Below are positions 17,483 through 25,388 of a stretch of 39,332 nt of DNA, one piece after another. Below the pieces are notes generated by a model, which was given only the letters and a program-made list of their open reading frames with translations, was not told where the DNA came from and did not search any database. A program made the position numbers and the translations under genes. Numbering within the stretch: position 1 is the first letter of the stretch; each line of letters opens with the position of its first letter. The stretch spans positions 1 through 39,332 of the forward strand of contig JAIOPD010000092.1 in assembly GCA_021414115.1 (NCBI GenBank), in the 5' to 3' direction. This DNA is from Planctomycetia bacterium (lineage in GTDB: Bacteria; Planctomycetota; Planctomycetia; Pirellulales; UBA1268).

Positions 17483-17500
17483 TCTGGATCGCGATCCAGA
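17483..17500. promoter_or_regulatory. Perfect 18-bp palindrome upstream of the SnoaL-like gene
   Basis: TCTGGATCGCGATCCAGA is fully self-complementary and lies 34 bp before the ATG at 17535. Its place and symmetry suit an operator for a dimeric regulator, but with no loop it would also form only a weak hairpin. No other copy was noticed in the window. Confidence 0.4.
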
Positions 17501-17534
17501 TCGATCAATGCGCGACCAAGCGAGGAAACCACGT

Positions 17535-18533
17535 ATGAGGCAGAGCATGCCGAGCATGAGCACGGATTCAGGGTGGCCCGGGACCGCGGGGAGCTTGCTG
17601 ATGGCCGGGTGGTGCCTGGCCATGGCGGGCGTGGCATCCGCGCAGGCCGTGGTCGCGACGCAGCCCGCTCGAGTTGCCGCCGCGATCAGCACCGTCGAGA
17701 AGGCGATCACCGCCGAGGCCGAGGCGACCGTGAAGGCTTTCAATGCCGGGGACGCGACGGCGCTCGGGAGCATGTTTATCGAGGATGCGGAACTCGTCGA
17801 TGAGAATGGCAATGTCACCGAGTCTCGCGGCGAGATCACGGCCCTCTTCAAGCGGTTCTTCGAGCGGTTTCCCCAAGCCGTGCTCGAGATGGAGGTGACC
17901 GATGCCCGCGCCATCGGTGACGAGCTCGTCATCGAGGAGGGCATCCGACGGATCACGGCGGACCAGGGAACGGCCGCCGCTCAGGTGCGCTACGCGGCCG
18001 TTCGCGCGAAGGAGGGCGACCGCTGGCCAATCGCCTCCTATCGCGAGTTTTCCGACGATCCGCTGCCGACGCCGGCCGAGATGCTCGCCCCGCTCGATTG
18101 GCTCGTGGGCGAGTGGGTCGACGAAAGCCCGGAGGGCAGAACCCAGATCCAGTATCAGTGGAGCGAGGACGGCAACTTCCTCATCGGCGACTACAACCTC
18201 TCGGTCGGCGGTCGGGCGGCATCGCGGAGTACCCAGCGGATCGGCTGGGATCCCGTGGAGAGCAGACTGCGGTCCTGGACCTTCGACTCCGACGGCGGAT
18301 TCAGTGAAGGGGAATGGATGGCCGTGGACGACGGCTGGCTCGTGAAATCGGAGGCGACGCTCCCGGACGGCACGACTGGCTCCGCCACGATTTCCATCCG
18401 TCCGTCCGATCAGGATCACTTCGTCGTCGAGAGCACCGACCGGATCGTCGCCGGCGCCAAGGAGCCGGACTTCAAACTCGTCATCGCTCGCAAGCCGCCC
18501 GCGCCCGCCGCCGCGGCAGCCCCTGGCAAGTGA
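17535..18533 (+). CDS. Secreted SnoaL-like protein with C-terminal WLVGxW domain
   Basis: A 332-residue exported protein. The ATG at 17535 is preferred because GAGGAAA lies ~6 nt upstream and the signal peptide (SLLMAGWCLAMAGVASAQA) follows; the frame opens earlier at 17448 without support. Residues ~50-175 resemble DUF4440/SnoaL-like domains (EAEATVKAFNAGDATALGSMF, ELVDENGNVTESRGEI). The second domain begins PLDWLVGEWVDESPEG and contains RIGWDPVESRLRSWTFDSDGGF. Both domains align in order with the lipoprotein at 9011-10156, but here the signal has no lipobox Cys, so the protein should be soluble. It ends in a Pro/Ala tail. The function is unknown. Confidence 0.8.
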   Translation: MRQSMPSMSTDSGWPGTAGSLLMAGWCLAMAGVASAQAVVATQPARVAAAISTVEKAITAEAEATVKAFNAGDATALGSMFIEDAELVDENGNVTESRGEITALFKRFFERFPQAVLEMEVTDARAIGDELVIEEGIRRITADQGTAAAQVRYAAVRAKEGDRWPIASYREFSDDPLPTPAEMLAPLDWLVGEWVDESPEGRTQIQYQWSEDGNFLIGDYNLSVGGRAASRSTQRIGWDPVESRLRSWTFDSDGGFSEGEWMAVDDGWLVKSEATLPDGTTGSATISIRPSDQDHFVVESTDRIVAGAKEPDFKLVIARKPPAPAAAAAPGK

Positions 18534-18634
18534 GTCGTGATCTGGACTGTCTTGCGGTGCATTTCGTAAGTCGCTGGTCTCTGTCTCGTTTCTCGGTCCT
18601 TTCGTTCTGGTCTCTCCCGAGGAGGAAGCTGCCC

Positions 18635-21052
18635 ATGCGACTGCGTGCTGGCTGTGCGTGGATCATGATCGTGACCCTGCTCATCACGAGCACGGCCCAC
18701 GCTCGACCGTCGGTGGGCCGCGCCGGCGGTGGCGGCGGCGGTGGCGGACGACCGGCAGCGGCTCGGCCACAGATGCCGACACCTCGTCCGCAGTCGCGAC
18801 CGCAAGGCATGCCCCAGGCACGGCCGCAGATGCCTCAGTCCCGACCGCAAGCGATGCCACAGGCGCGACCGCAGATGCCCAACAACGGGATTCAACGGCC
18901 AGCCGCCCGCCCGGGAAGCAGTGGCCCCGGCAGCATGGGTGCTGGAGGCGTGAGCGGCATGGCCCGCCCGCAGGGGCCGAATTTTCAGCGGCCCAGCGTC
19001 GGTTCGATGCAGCGGCCCAATCCCGCGAGACCGTCGCTGCCCAACGCCATGGCACGGCCACAGCCGTCGAGCCCGCTTCCGGGCGGCACGTCGCGTCCGG
19101 GGCTCGGCGCAATCCGTCCCGGTGCCGGTTCCGGGTCTCTGCCGGGCACTGCCGGGCTGCCTGGAACTGGCGGCCGGCCAGGCACCCCCATGACAAAGCC
19201 CGCGCCGCAGCCCGGGCTCCCCGGCCTGGGTGGCGGCAACGCAACTCGGCCAGGCGGTGGCTTTGCCAATCGTCCGGCCCTGCCACCGCGTCCAGGTCAA
19301 ATTGGTGGCGGGAGTGGTCCTGGCGGCGCGAGCACACTGCCCGGGCAACTGCCCGGCAATCGCCCCGGCCTTGGCCCCACCACAAAGCCCTCGTTTCCCA
19401 AACCGGGCCTGCCTGGTGGGGGAGGCGGCGGTGTTGCCGGTGGCAATCGGCCCACAACCCTTCCCGGCAGCATCGGTGGCGACCGACCTGGCGGCGGTGG
19501 TGGCACTCGACCTGGCCTGGGCAACGTCAATCGACCCACTCCGCTCCCCGGCGATCTCGGCGGCAACCGTCCCGGTGGCGGCGCTGGCAACAGGCCCACC
19601 GACCTCACTCGGCCGGTCCGTCCCGGGATCGGAGGCAATCGTCCGACCACGCTGCCAGGTGACCTCGGTCATTGGAATGGTGGCGGGAACTGGAACGGCG
19701 ACCATCATCGTCCGGGCCGTCCCGGGATCGGAGGCAACCGCCCGGGCATCGGCAACGGCAACTGGAACAGCGGCAACTTCAACGGCAACAACTTCAACAA
19801 CATCAACGTCGGTGGTGGCGGTTGGGGTTACGGTGGCGGAGGCTACGGCGGTTGGGGCTACGGTGGAGGCTACGGCGGCTTCAACAACGGGTGGGTCAAT
19901 CCGCACTATGGCAACTGGTACAACGGCGGATGGAACGGCGGTTGGGGTGGCTACAACGGCGGCTGGTGGGCGCCCTTCGCGGCCGGAGCGGCGACCTGGG
20001 GCGTGCTGTCCTCCATCGGAAGCTGGGGCCTTGGCTACGGTTCGCTCGGCTACGGCGCCGCCGGCTACGTGAATCCGTATTACGCATCGATGCCGGCCAC
20101 GGTGGTCGCGTCGTCGCCGTACGACTACTCGCAGCCGATCGTAGTGAACAACTACATCCCGAGCGAGGCAGCGGGAGAGGGCTCAGCGGAAGCGGCCGTA
20201 GAGCAGACGGACACGGCTGCGGCCACGCCATCACCGAGCGACGCCGCCGTGGATGACGCACTGGCAAAGTTCAAGGCCGGTGACTACGCCGCCGCGCTTG
20301 CCGGCTTCGACAAGGCGCTCAAACTGTCGCCGAACGACTCCGTCATTCACGAGGTTCGAGCGCTGGCCCTCTTCGCCTTGGGCCGGTATCCCGAAGCAGC
20401 GGCTGCGCTGAATGCCGTGCTGGTGTCGGCCCCCGGCATGGACTGGACCACGATCAGCAATGTGTATGGCTCGGTCGACGCCTACACAACGCATCTCCGC
20501 CGGCTGGAGGATGTCTGCCGCAGCAAGCCCGACGACGCTGCAGCCCACTTCGTGCTCGCCTATCACTACCTCGTGGGCGGCCACGCCGACATGGCAGCCG
20601 CCGCCCTGCGGGTCGTCGTGGCGAAGCAACCCGGCGACGTCGTGGCCAAGCGGATGCTCGAAGCGATCGAGGCCGCCGAAGCCAAGGATGACTCGGCTCC
20701 GGCGCCGAGCGCCGACTCCGCCGCGCAGAAGACGGATGCCGCGGCGGCTGCGGAACAGCCACTTCCCGAGATCGACCTGGTCGGCACTTGGAAGGCGACC
20801 AGCGGCACCGACACGATCGAGCTGGTCATCGCTGCGGATTCCACGTTCTCGTGGAAAGCAAAACCCAAAGACAAGCCTGCGGTCGATCTCAAGGGCACGA
20901 TCGAGACAGCGGCGGATGCGATCGCCTTGGTCAGCAAGTCGGCCGGCACGATGGTCGCGAAGGTCGCGGCCAAGGGTCCCGATGCCTTCGAGTTCAGTCT
21001 GCCCTCGGCACCAAAGGACACCAAGCCGTTGCTCTTCGCCCGTCAGCCGTAG
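18635..21052 (+). CDS. Exported low-complexity / Gly-rich protein with TPR and C-terminal lipocalin-like domains
   Basis: An 805-residue protein with a GGAGGA site ~8 nt before the ATG at 18635 and a Sec signal (IMIVTLLITSTAHA). Residues ~30-390 are Pro/Gly/Arg/Gln low complexity, first RPQMPQ-type repeats, then GNRPGGG-type repeats. Residues ~393-441 are Gly/Tyr/Trp-rich (GGGGWGYGGGGYGGWGYGG). A short hydrophobic stretch follows (WWAPFAAGAATWGVLSSIG, ~443). About 540-655 form TPR-like helices (ALAKFKAGDYAAALAGFDKAL, RALALFALGRYPEAAAAL). The last ~95 residues start LVGTWKATSGTDTIELVI and resemble a small beta-barrel. The layout suggests a surface or periplasmic scaffold. The disordered half may be sticky or crosslinked (inference). 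The stop lies 6 bp from that of the convergent barrel gene. Confidence 0.8.
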   Translation: MRLRAGCAWIMIVTLLITSTAHARPSVGRAGGGGGGGGRPAAARPQMPTPRPQSRPQGMPQARPQMPQSRPQAMPQARPQMPNNGIQRPAARPGSSGPGSMGAGGVSGMARPQGPNFQRPSVGSMQRPNPARPSLPNAMARPQPSSPLPGGTSRPGLGAIRPGAGSGSLPGTAGLPGTGGRPGTPMTKPAPQPGLPGLGGGNATRPGGGFANRPALPPRPGQIGGGSGPGGASTLPGQLPGNRPGLGPTTKPSFPKPGLPGGGGGGVAGGNRPTTLPGSIGGDRPGGGGGTRPGLGNVNRPTPLPGDLGGNRPGGGAGNRPTDLTRPVRPGIGGNRPTTLPGDLGHWNGGGNWNGDHHRPGRPGIGGNRPGIGNGNWNSGNFNGNNFNNINVGGGGWGYGGGGYGGWGYGGGYGGFNNGWVNPHYGNWYNGGWNGGWGGYNGGWWAPFAAGAATWGVLSSIGSWGLGYGSLGYGAAGYVNPYYASMPATVVASSPYDYSQPIVVNNYIPSEAAGEGSAEAAVEQTDTAAATPSPSDAAVDDALAKFKAGDYAAALAGFDKALKLSPNDSVIHEVRALALFALGRYPEAAAALNAVLVSAPGMDWTTISNVYGSVDAYTTHLRRLEDVCRSKPDDAAAHFVLAYHYLVGGHADMAAAALRVVVAKQPGDVVAKRMLEAIEAAEAKDDSAPAPSADSAAQKTDAAAAAEQPLPEIDLVGTWKATSGTDTIELVIAADSTFSWKAKPKDKPAVDLKGTIETAADAIALVSKSAGTMVAKVAAKGPDAFEFSLPSAPKDTKPLLFARQP

Positions 21053-21058
21053 CGATTC

Positions 21059-22135
21059 CTACCAACGGGCCTCCAGGCCCAGGTTCGCGCCGTGGAGAAA
21101 GACGCCTCCGGCCCCTGCGACGCCGGTGCCACTGGTGGGAGTGTCGGTGAAGTCCCACTGGTTCGGGGCGAGCGCGACACCGCTGAGCCACGCCAGGTTG
21201 TAACCCAGCCGCAGCCCCCACACGTCGGTGAACCGGTAGGCCATCGAAAGGTTCATGCTCGAGAGAAAGCCCATGCCGGTGTCGGCCGCCTCCCGGCCCC
21301 GCCGCCATTCGTAGTTGGACGAGAGCGAACTGGTGATCGGTGACGCCGATTGCGAGAGCCATGCGCCTCCTAGCCCGGCCTTCAGCGTGCCGTCCAGGGA
21401 AAACCGGTCCCAGGTCCTCCTGCCGCGCATGCCGAGCTGCCCGCCGAAGAGATTCGAGCTCGTCGCCACTCGGTAGGCCGTGGACGGCTCGCCTGGAGAT
21501 GCCGTGACCCGGAGCGCTGCCTGTTCGTCGAGGCCGGCCCAGAACAGACCGCCGATCCAGTCGAACTCGGTCTCCTGGCGGCAGCGCCGCGACGGCCAGC
21601 GTGACCGAGGGTCGCAACCGTTGGAAAAATCGCTTTGCAGCAGATTCAGCTCGACCACGTTGAGCGACGAAGACCACCCGGTCCGCACCGTGCTGGCCTG
21701 GTTCCACCCCGGAACGATGGAGCCCAGATCACCGGGCACGGCGAGTCCGCCCTGGAGGTCGGCCCGCGCGTCGCCGTACCAACCAAAAGCACTCCAGTAG
21801 CCCATTTCCCAACCGATCGAGCCGCACTCGTGACGACCGACAAAGAGCCGCACGCCGGGGGCGGTCGTGGGCGTCATGCTCCGCGTGGTGAGCACCGTAC
21901 CACCGGCTCCCGGCACGTTCGCTCCCTCGACGAGGATCGGCTGGTTGTTCGTCGCGTTGTCGCGATCAAGGAACAGGACATCGAAGACGACATAGTCCCG
22001 CACGTCCTCCACCGCCATCGCCGCCTCACCGGCGACCGCCGGAAGAGCATCCTCCGGAAAGGGATCGCCCATCACCTCTTGGGCGACGGCTACCGACCAC
22101 GGCAGCAGAATGAACGCGAGCAGACGAACGATCAT
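21059..22135 (-). CDS. BBP7-type outer-membrane beta-barrel protein
   Basis: A 358-residue exported protein. The ATG at 22135 has GGGGGAGA just upstream and gives a signal IVRLLAFILLPWSVAVAQ; the open frame to 22180 is unsupported. The body alternates short amphipathic strands: LFVGRHECGSIGWEMGYWSAF near the start, FDWIGGLFWAGLDEQAALRVT, SSNLFGGQLGMRGRRTWDRF, and an aromatic C-terminal residue (LGLEARW). These features match the planctomycete BBP7 putative porin family. A single Cys pair in the middle (NGCDPRSRWPSRRCRQ) may form a loop disulphide. It is divergent from the STAS gene by 280 bp. Confidence 0.8.
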   Translation of the reverse strand: MIVRLLAFILLPWSVAVAQEVMGDPFPEDALPAVAGEAAMAVEDVRDYVVFDVLFLDRDNATNNQPILVEGANVPGAGGTVLTTRSMTPTTAPGVRLFVGRHECGSIGWEMGYWSAFGWYGDARADLQGGLAVPGDLGSIVPGWNQASTVRTGWSSSLNVVELNLLQSDFSNGCDPRSRWPSRRCRQETEFDWIGGLFWAGLDEQAALRVTASPGEPSTAYRVATSSNLFGGQLGMRGRRTWDRFSLDGTLKAGLGGAWLSQSASPITSSLSSNYEWRRGREAADTGMGFLSSMNLSMAYRFTDVWGLRLGYNLAWLSGVALAPNQWDFTDTPTSGTGVAGAGGVFLHGANLGLEARW

Positions 22136-22415
22136 GCTTCTCCCCCCGGCAGACTCGACCGCGGCCGCCGACATCGACACGCCCCATCCAACCCGCAGAA
22201 TCCCTGCCCGTGGAGCGATCGGACTTTTTGGGGCCGATCATGAGAAGAATCGTTGCAACGGGAAGAGTCGTTCGGGGGGTGGGCAAACAACGGCGACTCT
22301 GCGGTCCGCCGCCCCCTGCGGCCGACTGCTGGCGGAGCCCGTTTCAAAACGCTAGGCTTTTCCCCAGGGCCATTACATCTTGCCCGGCCTCACAACCTTG
22401 CCAGAGCGAGCATTC

Positions 22416-22772
22416 ATGGATCAGTTCCGTCGTATCCAGACCGGAAAAAAGGGGGACATTCATCTCGTCCTTCTCAAGGACAAGAAAATCCTCGATGACA
22501 CCGTCCTCGACGAGATTCGCACGGAACTGACGCAACTCATCGGCAAGGCGTCTGGGCCAGATATGCTGCTCGATTTCGCCAACGTCGAGTTCATGTCGAG
22601 CGCGATGCTCGGCCTCCTCGGTCAGTTGCACCGCAAGATCACGAAAGGGCAGGGACGTCTCAAGATGTGCGGGATTCGCCCGGAGATCCTCACGGTCTTC
22701 AAGATCACGAATCTCGACAAGCTGTTCAGCATCCACAAGGATGCCCCGACCGCCCTCGCCACGTTCACCTGA
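22416..22772 (+). CDS. STAS-domain anti-sigma-factor antagonist (RsbV/SpoIIAA-like)
   Basis: A 118-residue single-domain protein. DFANVEFMSSAMLGLLGQL matches the STAS phosphorylation loop; Ser62 aligns with the phosphorylated Ser of SpoIIAA, and the neighbouring Asp is replaced by Ser61. In partner switching, the unphosphorylated form binds an anti-sigma kinase and frees its target. The ATG at 22416 is preferred over the upstream TTG at 22380. The next gene, a receiver-PP2C phosphatase, starts 14 nt after the stop, which makes STAS the likely substrate of that phosphatase. No anti-sigma kinase gene is in the window. Confidence 0.9.
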   Translation: MDQFRRIQTGKKGDIHLVLLKDKKILDDTVLDEIRTELTQLIGKASGPDMLLDFANVEFMSSAMLGLLGQLHRKITKGQGRLKMCGIRPEILTVFKITNLDKLFSIHKDAPTALATFT

Positions 22773-22786
22773 CGCGAGCGCGGCCC

Positions 22787-24214
22787 GTGGCACAGGCACC
22801 AGAAGGCATCGTCGCGGCTGCGAATGCGACTGGCGTCGACGTGCTGATCGCCGAGGACAGCCGGATCCAGGCGAAGATGCTCCAGAAGCGGCTCCTGGAC
22901 GCCGGCCATACGGTCCGCTGGGGAGAAAACGGGGCGCTCGCACTGGCGCTGGCCCGTGAGCGGCGGCCCGACATCATCGTCTCCGACATCGAGATGCCGG
23001 AGATGACGGGCTACGAGTTCTGCAAGGCGGTGAAAACCGACCCGGCGCTGCGGACGGTGCCCTTCATTCTGCTGTCCACGCTCTCCGATCCGATCGACAT
23101 CATCCGGGGCCTGGATGCGGGGGCCGACAACTACGTCACCAAGCCCTATGAGCCTGACTACCTGCTGGGCCGCATGGAGTCACTGCTCGCGACGCCGCTC
23201 GCGGCGGCTGATGACTCGGGCGACGCGATGCTCGAGGTCACGCTCGCGGGCCAGAAGTTTCGAGTGCGGGCCGGCCGCCAGCAGGTGCTCAACCTCCTCG
23301 TCTCGACCTTCGAGAATGCCGTCTCGAAAAACCAGGAGCTCGTGGTCGCCAACCAGGAGCTCTCGGTGGCCCGCGACGACCTGCAGAAGTCGAACGAGGA
23401 GTTGACCACGCTCAACGCCGAGATCTCGCGGATCAACGCCCACATGGTCCGCGACCTCAAGGCCGCCGCCAAGGTCCAGCGGTCGCTTCTTCCAGCCGAT
23501 GACGTCGAGATCCCGGCCACGAGCATCGCCTGGAAATACGTCCCCTGCCAGAGCCTCGCCGGCGACTTTCTCAACGTCTTCCCGCTCGACGACGAGCATG
23601 CGGGGCTGTTCGTGGTGGATGTCAGCGGTCACGGCGTGCCCTCCTCGCTGATGGCCGTCACCGTGGGCCGGTTCCTCACGCCCAAGGTCTCCGACTCGTC
23701 GCTGCTCGTGCGGCAGGCAACGGATGGTCGCGTGAGCGTCGTGCCTCCGGCTGAGGTGGCCACGCAGCTCAACAAGATCTTTCAGGCCGACGAATTCTCC
23801 GGCCTCTACTTCACGCTCCTCTACGGAGTGCTCCACCTGCCCACCGGCCGGTTCGACTACTGCTCCGGCGGCCATCCGGCCCTGGTGCGGGTGCCGGCCT
23901 CCGGGGGTGACGTCGAGTTTCACACCACCGAGAGCTTCCCGATCGCCTTCGTGCCCGACGTCGAGTATTCGCAGAGTTCGCTCCAGCTCGCCCCGGGAGA
24001 CCGGCTGTTCCTCTATTCCGACGGCGTGCCGGAGGCGATGGACAAGGACCGCAACCCCTACGGCGACGACGCCATGGCCGCGTGCATCGCGGCCTCGCGT
24101 GCCGCCTCCATCGACGTGGGCGTATCGACCCTGCTCGAGGCCGTCGAAAACTGGTGCGTGCCCAACGGCCCCCTCGATGACGTCTCCATCCTCGGCGTCG
24201 AGTGGCGGCCGTAG
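22787..24214 (+). CDS. Response regulator with PP2C-type (SpoIIE/RsbU) serine phosphatase output
   Basis: A 475-residue cytoplasmic protein. The receiver domain (~16-135) is complete: acidic pocket IAEDS, phospho-acceptor Asp67 in IIVSDIEMPEM, Lys119 in YVTKP. A helical coiled coil (~165-235; NQELVVANQELSVARDDLQ) leads to KVQRSLLP and the phosphatase domain (~235-475) with metal-binding GDFLNVF, FVVDVSGHGVPSSLMA and LFLYSDGVPEAMD. Phosphorylation of the receiver should control dephosphorylation of a STAS protein. The GTG at 22787 is chosen because it follows the STAS stop at once and precedes the receiver by a short tail; the frame is open upstream within the STAS gene. The convergent chemosensory operon supplies a CheA kinase with no other obvious receiver, so CheA may be its donor (inference). 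Confidence 0.92.
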   Translation: MAQAPEGIVAAANATGVDVLIAEDSRIQAKMLQKRLLDAGHTVRWGENGALALALARERRPDIIVSDIEMPEMTGYEFCKAVKTDPALRTVPFILLSTLSDPIDIIRGLDAGADNYVTKPYEPDYLLGRMESLLATPLAAADDSGDAMLEVTLAGQKFRVRAGRQQVLNLLVSTFENAVSKNQELVVANQELSVARDDLQKSNEELTTLNAEISRINAHMVRDLKAAAKVQRSLLPADDVEIPATSIAWKYVPCQSLAGDFLNVFPLDDEHAGLFVVDVSGHGVPSSLMAVTVGRFLTPKVSDSSLLVRQATDGRVSVVPPAEVATQLNKIFQADEFSGLYFTLLYGVLHLPTGRFDYCSGGHPALVRVPASGGDVEFHTTESFPIAFVPDVEYSQSSLQLAPGDRLFLYSDGVPEAMDKDRNPYGDDAMAACIAASRAASIDVGVSTLLEAVENWCVPNGPLDDVSILGVEWRP

Positions 24215-24236
24215 GTCTGGTCGACCCCAATGGCTC

Positions 24237-24368
24237 GGGGCTGCCAATGCCCCGTCGCCGGACGTTCGCCTCAGCCCTCCAGGCTTCGGCTCTCTGCATG
24301 TCCGCTGCACTTCGCCCTCCAGGCTTCGCTTGCTCCCATAGCCCGGCTCTCGGGGCACTGGCAGCCCC
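24237..24368 (-). repeat. Inverted-repeat element, copy 1 (reverse orientation)
   Basis: A 132-bp element bounded by GGGGCTGCCAATGCCCC (24237-24253) and GGGGCACTGGCAGCCCC (24352-24368), complementary at 16 of 17 positions. Inside, GCCGGACGTTCGC (24257-24269) is the complement of a block in the other two copies, so this copy is inverted. It also contains GCCCTCCAGGCTTCG twice (24274 and 24314). It begins 22 bp after the stop of the phosphatase gene. Confidence 0.8.
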
Positions 24369-24390
24369 TCGCTGCGTTCACGGTCAGGGA

Positions 24391-24532
24391 GCCGGGGGCT
24401 GCCCGTGCCCCGCGAGCCGGCGTAGGTGGCCAGCGCAGCCCGGAGGGCGAAAGCGCAGACAACTCCGAGTGAGCGGAGGGCAGGGATGCCCGCAGCGAAC
24501 GTCCGGCTCTCGGAGCACGGGCAGCCCCCGGC
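24391..24532 (+). repeat. Inverted-repeat element, copy 2 (forward orientation)
   Basis: A 142-bp element whose ends (24391-24412 and 24511-24532) are complementary at 21 of 22 positions, with pairing extending inward through AGCCGG/CCGGCT. The core contains GCGCAGCCCGGAGGGCGAA, TCCGAGTGAG and GCAGCGAACGTCCGGC (24492-24507), shared with the copy at 33.3 kb. It ends 6 bp from the cheR stop, so copies 1 and 2 fill the convergent junction. Small open frames here are not convincing genes. Confidence 0.8.
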
Positions 24533-24538
24533 GGCGCG

Positions 24539-25366
24539 TCAGCGGCGCGTCTTCGGCGTGTAGTGGCTGCAGCCGCTGGAGGTCACCCGATTCCAGCCGT
24601 CGTCGATGCCGATCATCGTCTCGGCGCCGCCGAGAAAGAGCGCGCCGTCCTGGCGGAGCGTGCGCCGGACCCGTTGCACCAGGGCGGCGCGGGTCGGGAC
24701 GTCGAAATAGAGCATCACGTTTCGCAGGAAGACGACGTCGCAGAGGGGCATCATCGGCCAGGTGCCGTTGAGGTTTATGCTGCGAAACTCGATCAGCTGG
24801 CGGCACTCCTGCACGACGCTCCACTTTCCCTGGAGCGGCCGGAAATACTTCTTGAGCAGCGGACCGGCCAGGCCGCGATTCGTCTCGAGTTCGCTGTAGA
24901 GGCCCTCCCGGGCGCGGGCGAGCACCGGCTCGGAGAAATCGGTCGCGATGATCCTGATCCGCCATGTCTTCAGGAGGTCACGAAAGTGCTCGTTGAACAT
25001 CATCGCCATGCTGAGCGGCTCCTGGCCGGTCGAGCAGGCGGCCGACCAGAGCGTGAGCTGCCGCTCGGTCGACCGCTTCGTGACAAGGTCGGCAATGATG
25101 CCCCGGAGGGCCTCGAACGGGGCCTTGTCGCGAAAGAACGAGGTCTCGTGCGTCATCATTGCGCAGAGCACGTCCTTCTCGAGCGACGGATCCCCCCCCT
25201 GCCGGACGCGGTCGATGAGCGTCTCGAGGCTCGGGATCCTCCGCTGCCTGACGATCGGCATCAGGCGGGCCACGACGAGGTAGTGCTTGGATTCGTCGAT
25301 GCATACGCCTGTCCGTTTTCGCAGCAGGCTGCACAGGTAGTCGAACTGCGGTGGAGCGACCTTCAT
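24539..25366 (-). CDS. cheR: CheR chemoreceptor methyltransferase
   Basis: A 275-residue enzyme that methylates receptor glutamates using S-adenosylmethionine. The N-terminal helical domain (FDYLCSLLRKRTGVCIDESKHYLV) and the MTHETSFFRD segment are typical. The SAM-binding core has LWSAACSTGQEPLSMAM, where the usual GEEP appears as GQEP, then IIATDFSEPVLARAREGLY and CDVVFLRNVMLYFD. The ATG at 25366 is chosen because the CheR fold starts just after it; the frame upstream overlaps cheB and reads as Arg/Cys-rich noise. It lies 22 nt after the cheB stop, last in the chemosensory operon. Confidence 0.93.
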   Translation of the reverse strand: MKVAPPQFDYLCSLLRKRTGVCIDESKHYLVVARLMPIVRQRRIPSLETLIDRVRQGGDPSLEKDVLCAMMTHETSFFRDKAPFEALRGIIADLVTKRSTERQLTLWSAACSTGQEPLSMAMMFNEHFRDLLKTWRIRIIATDFSEPVLARAREGLYSELETNRGLAGPLLKKYFRPLQGKWSVVQECRQLIEFRSINLNGTWPMMPLCDVVFLRNVMLYFDVPTRAALVQRVRRTLRQDGALFLGGAETMIGIDDGWNRVTSSGCSHYTPKTRR

Positions 25367-25388
25367 GGGGCGGCGGTTCGTCGCGGCG

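Noticed and set aside
24230-24472. 80-codon plus-strand frame in the repeat region
   Set aside because: It runs across two inverted-repeat copies and its sequence follows the repeat, so a protein is unlikely.
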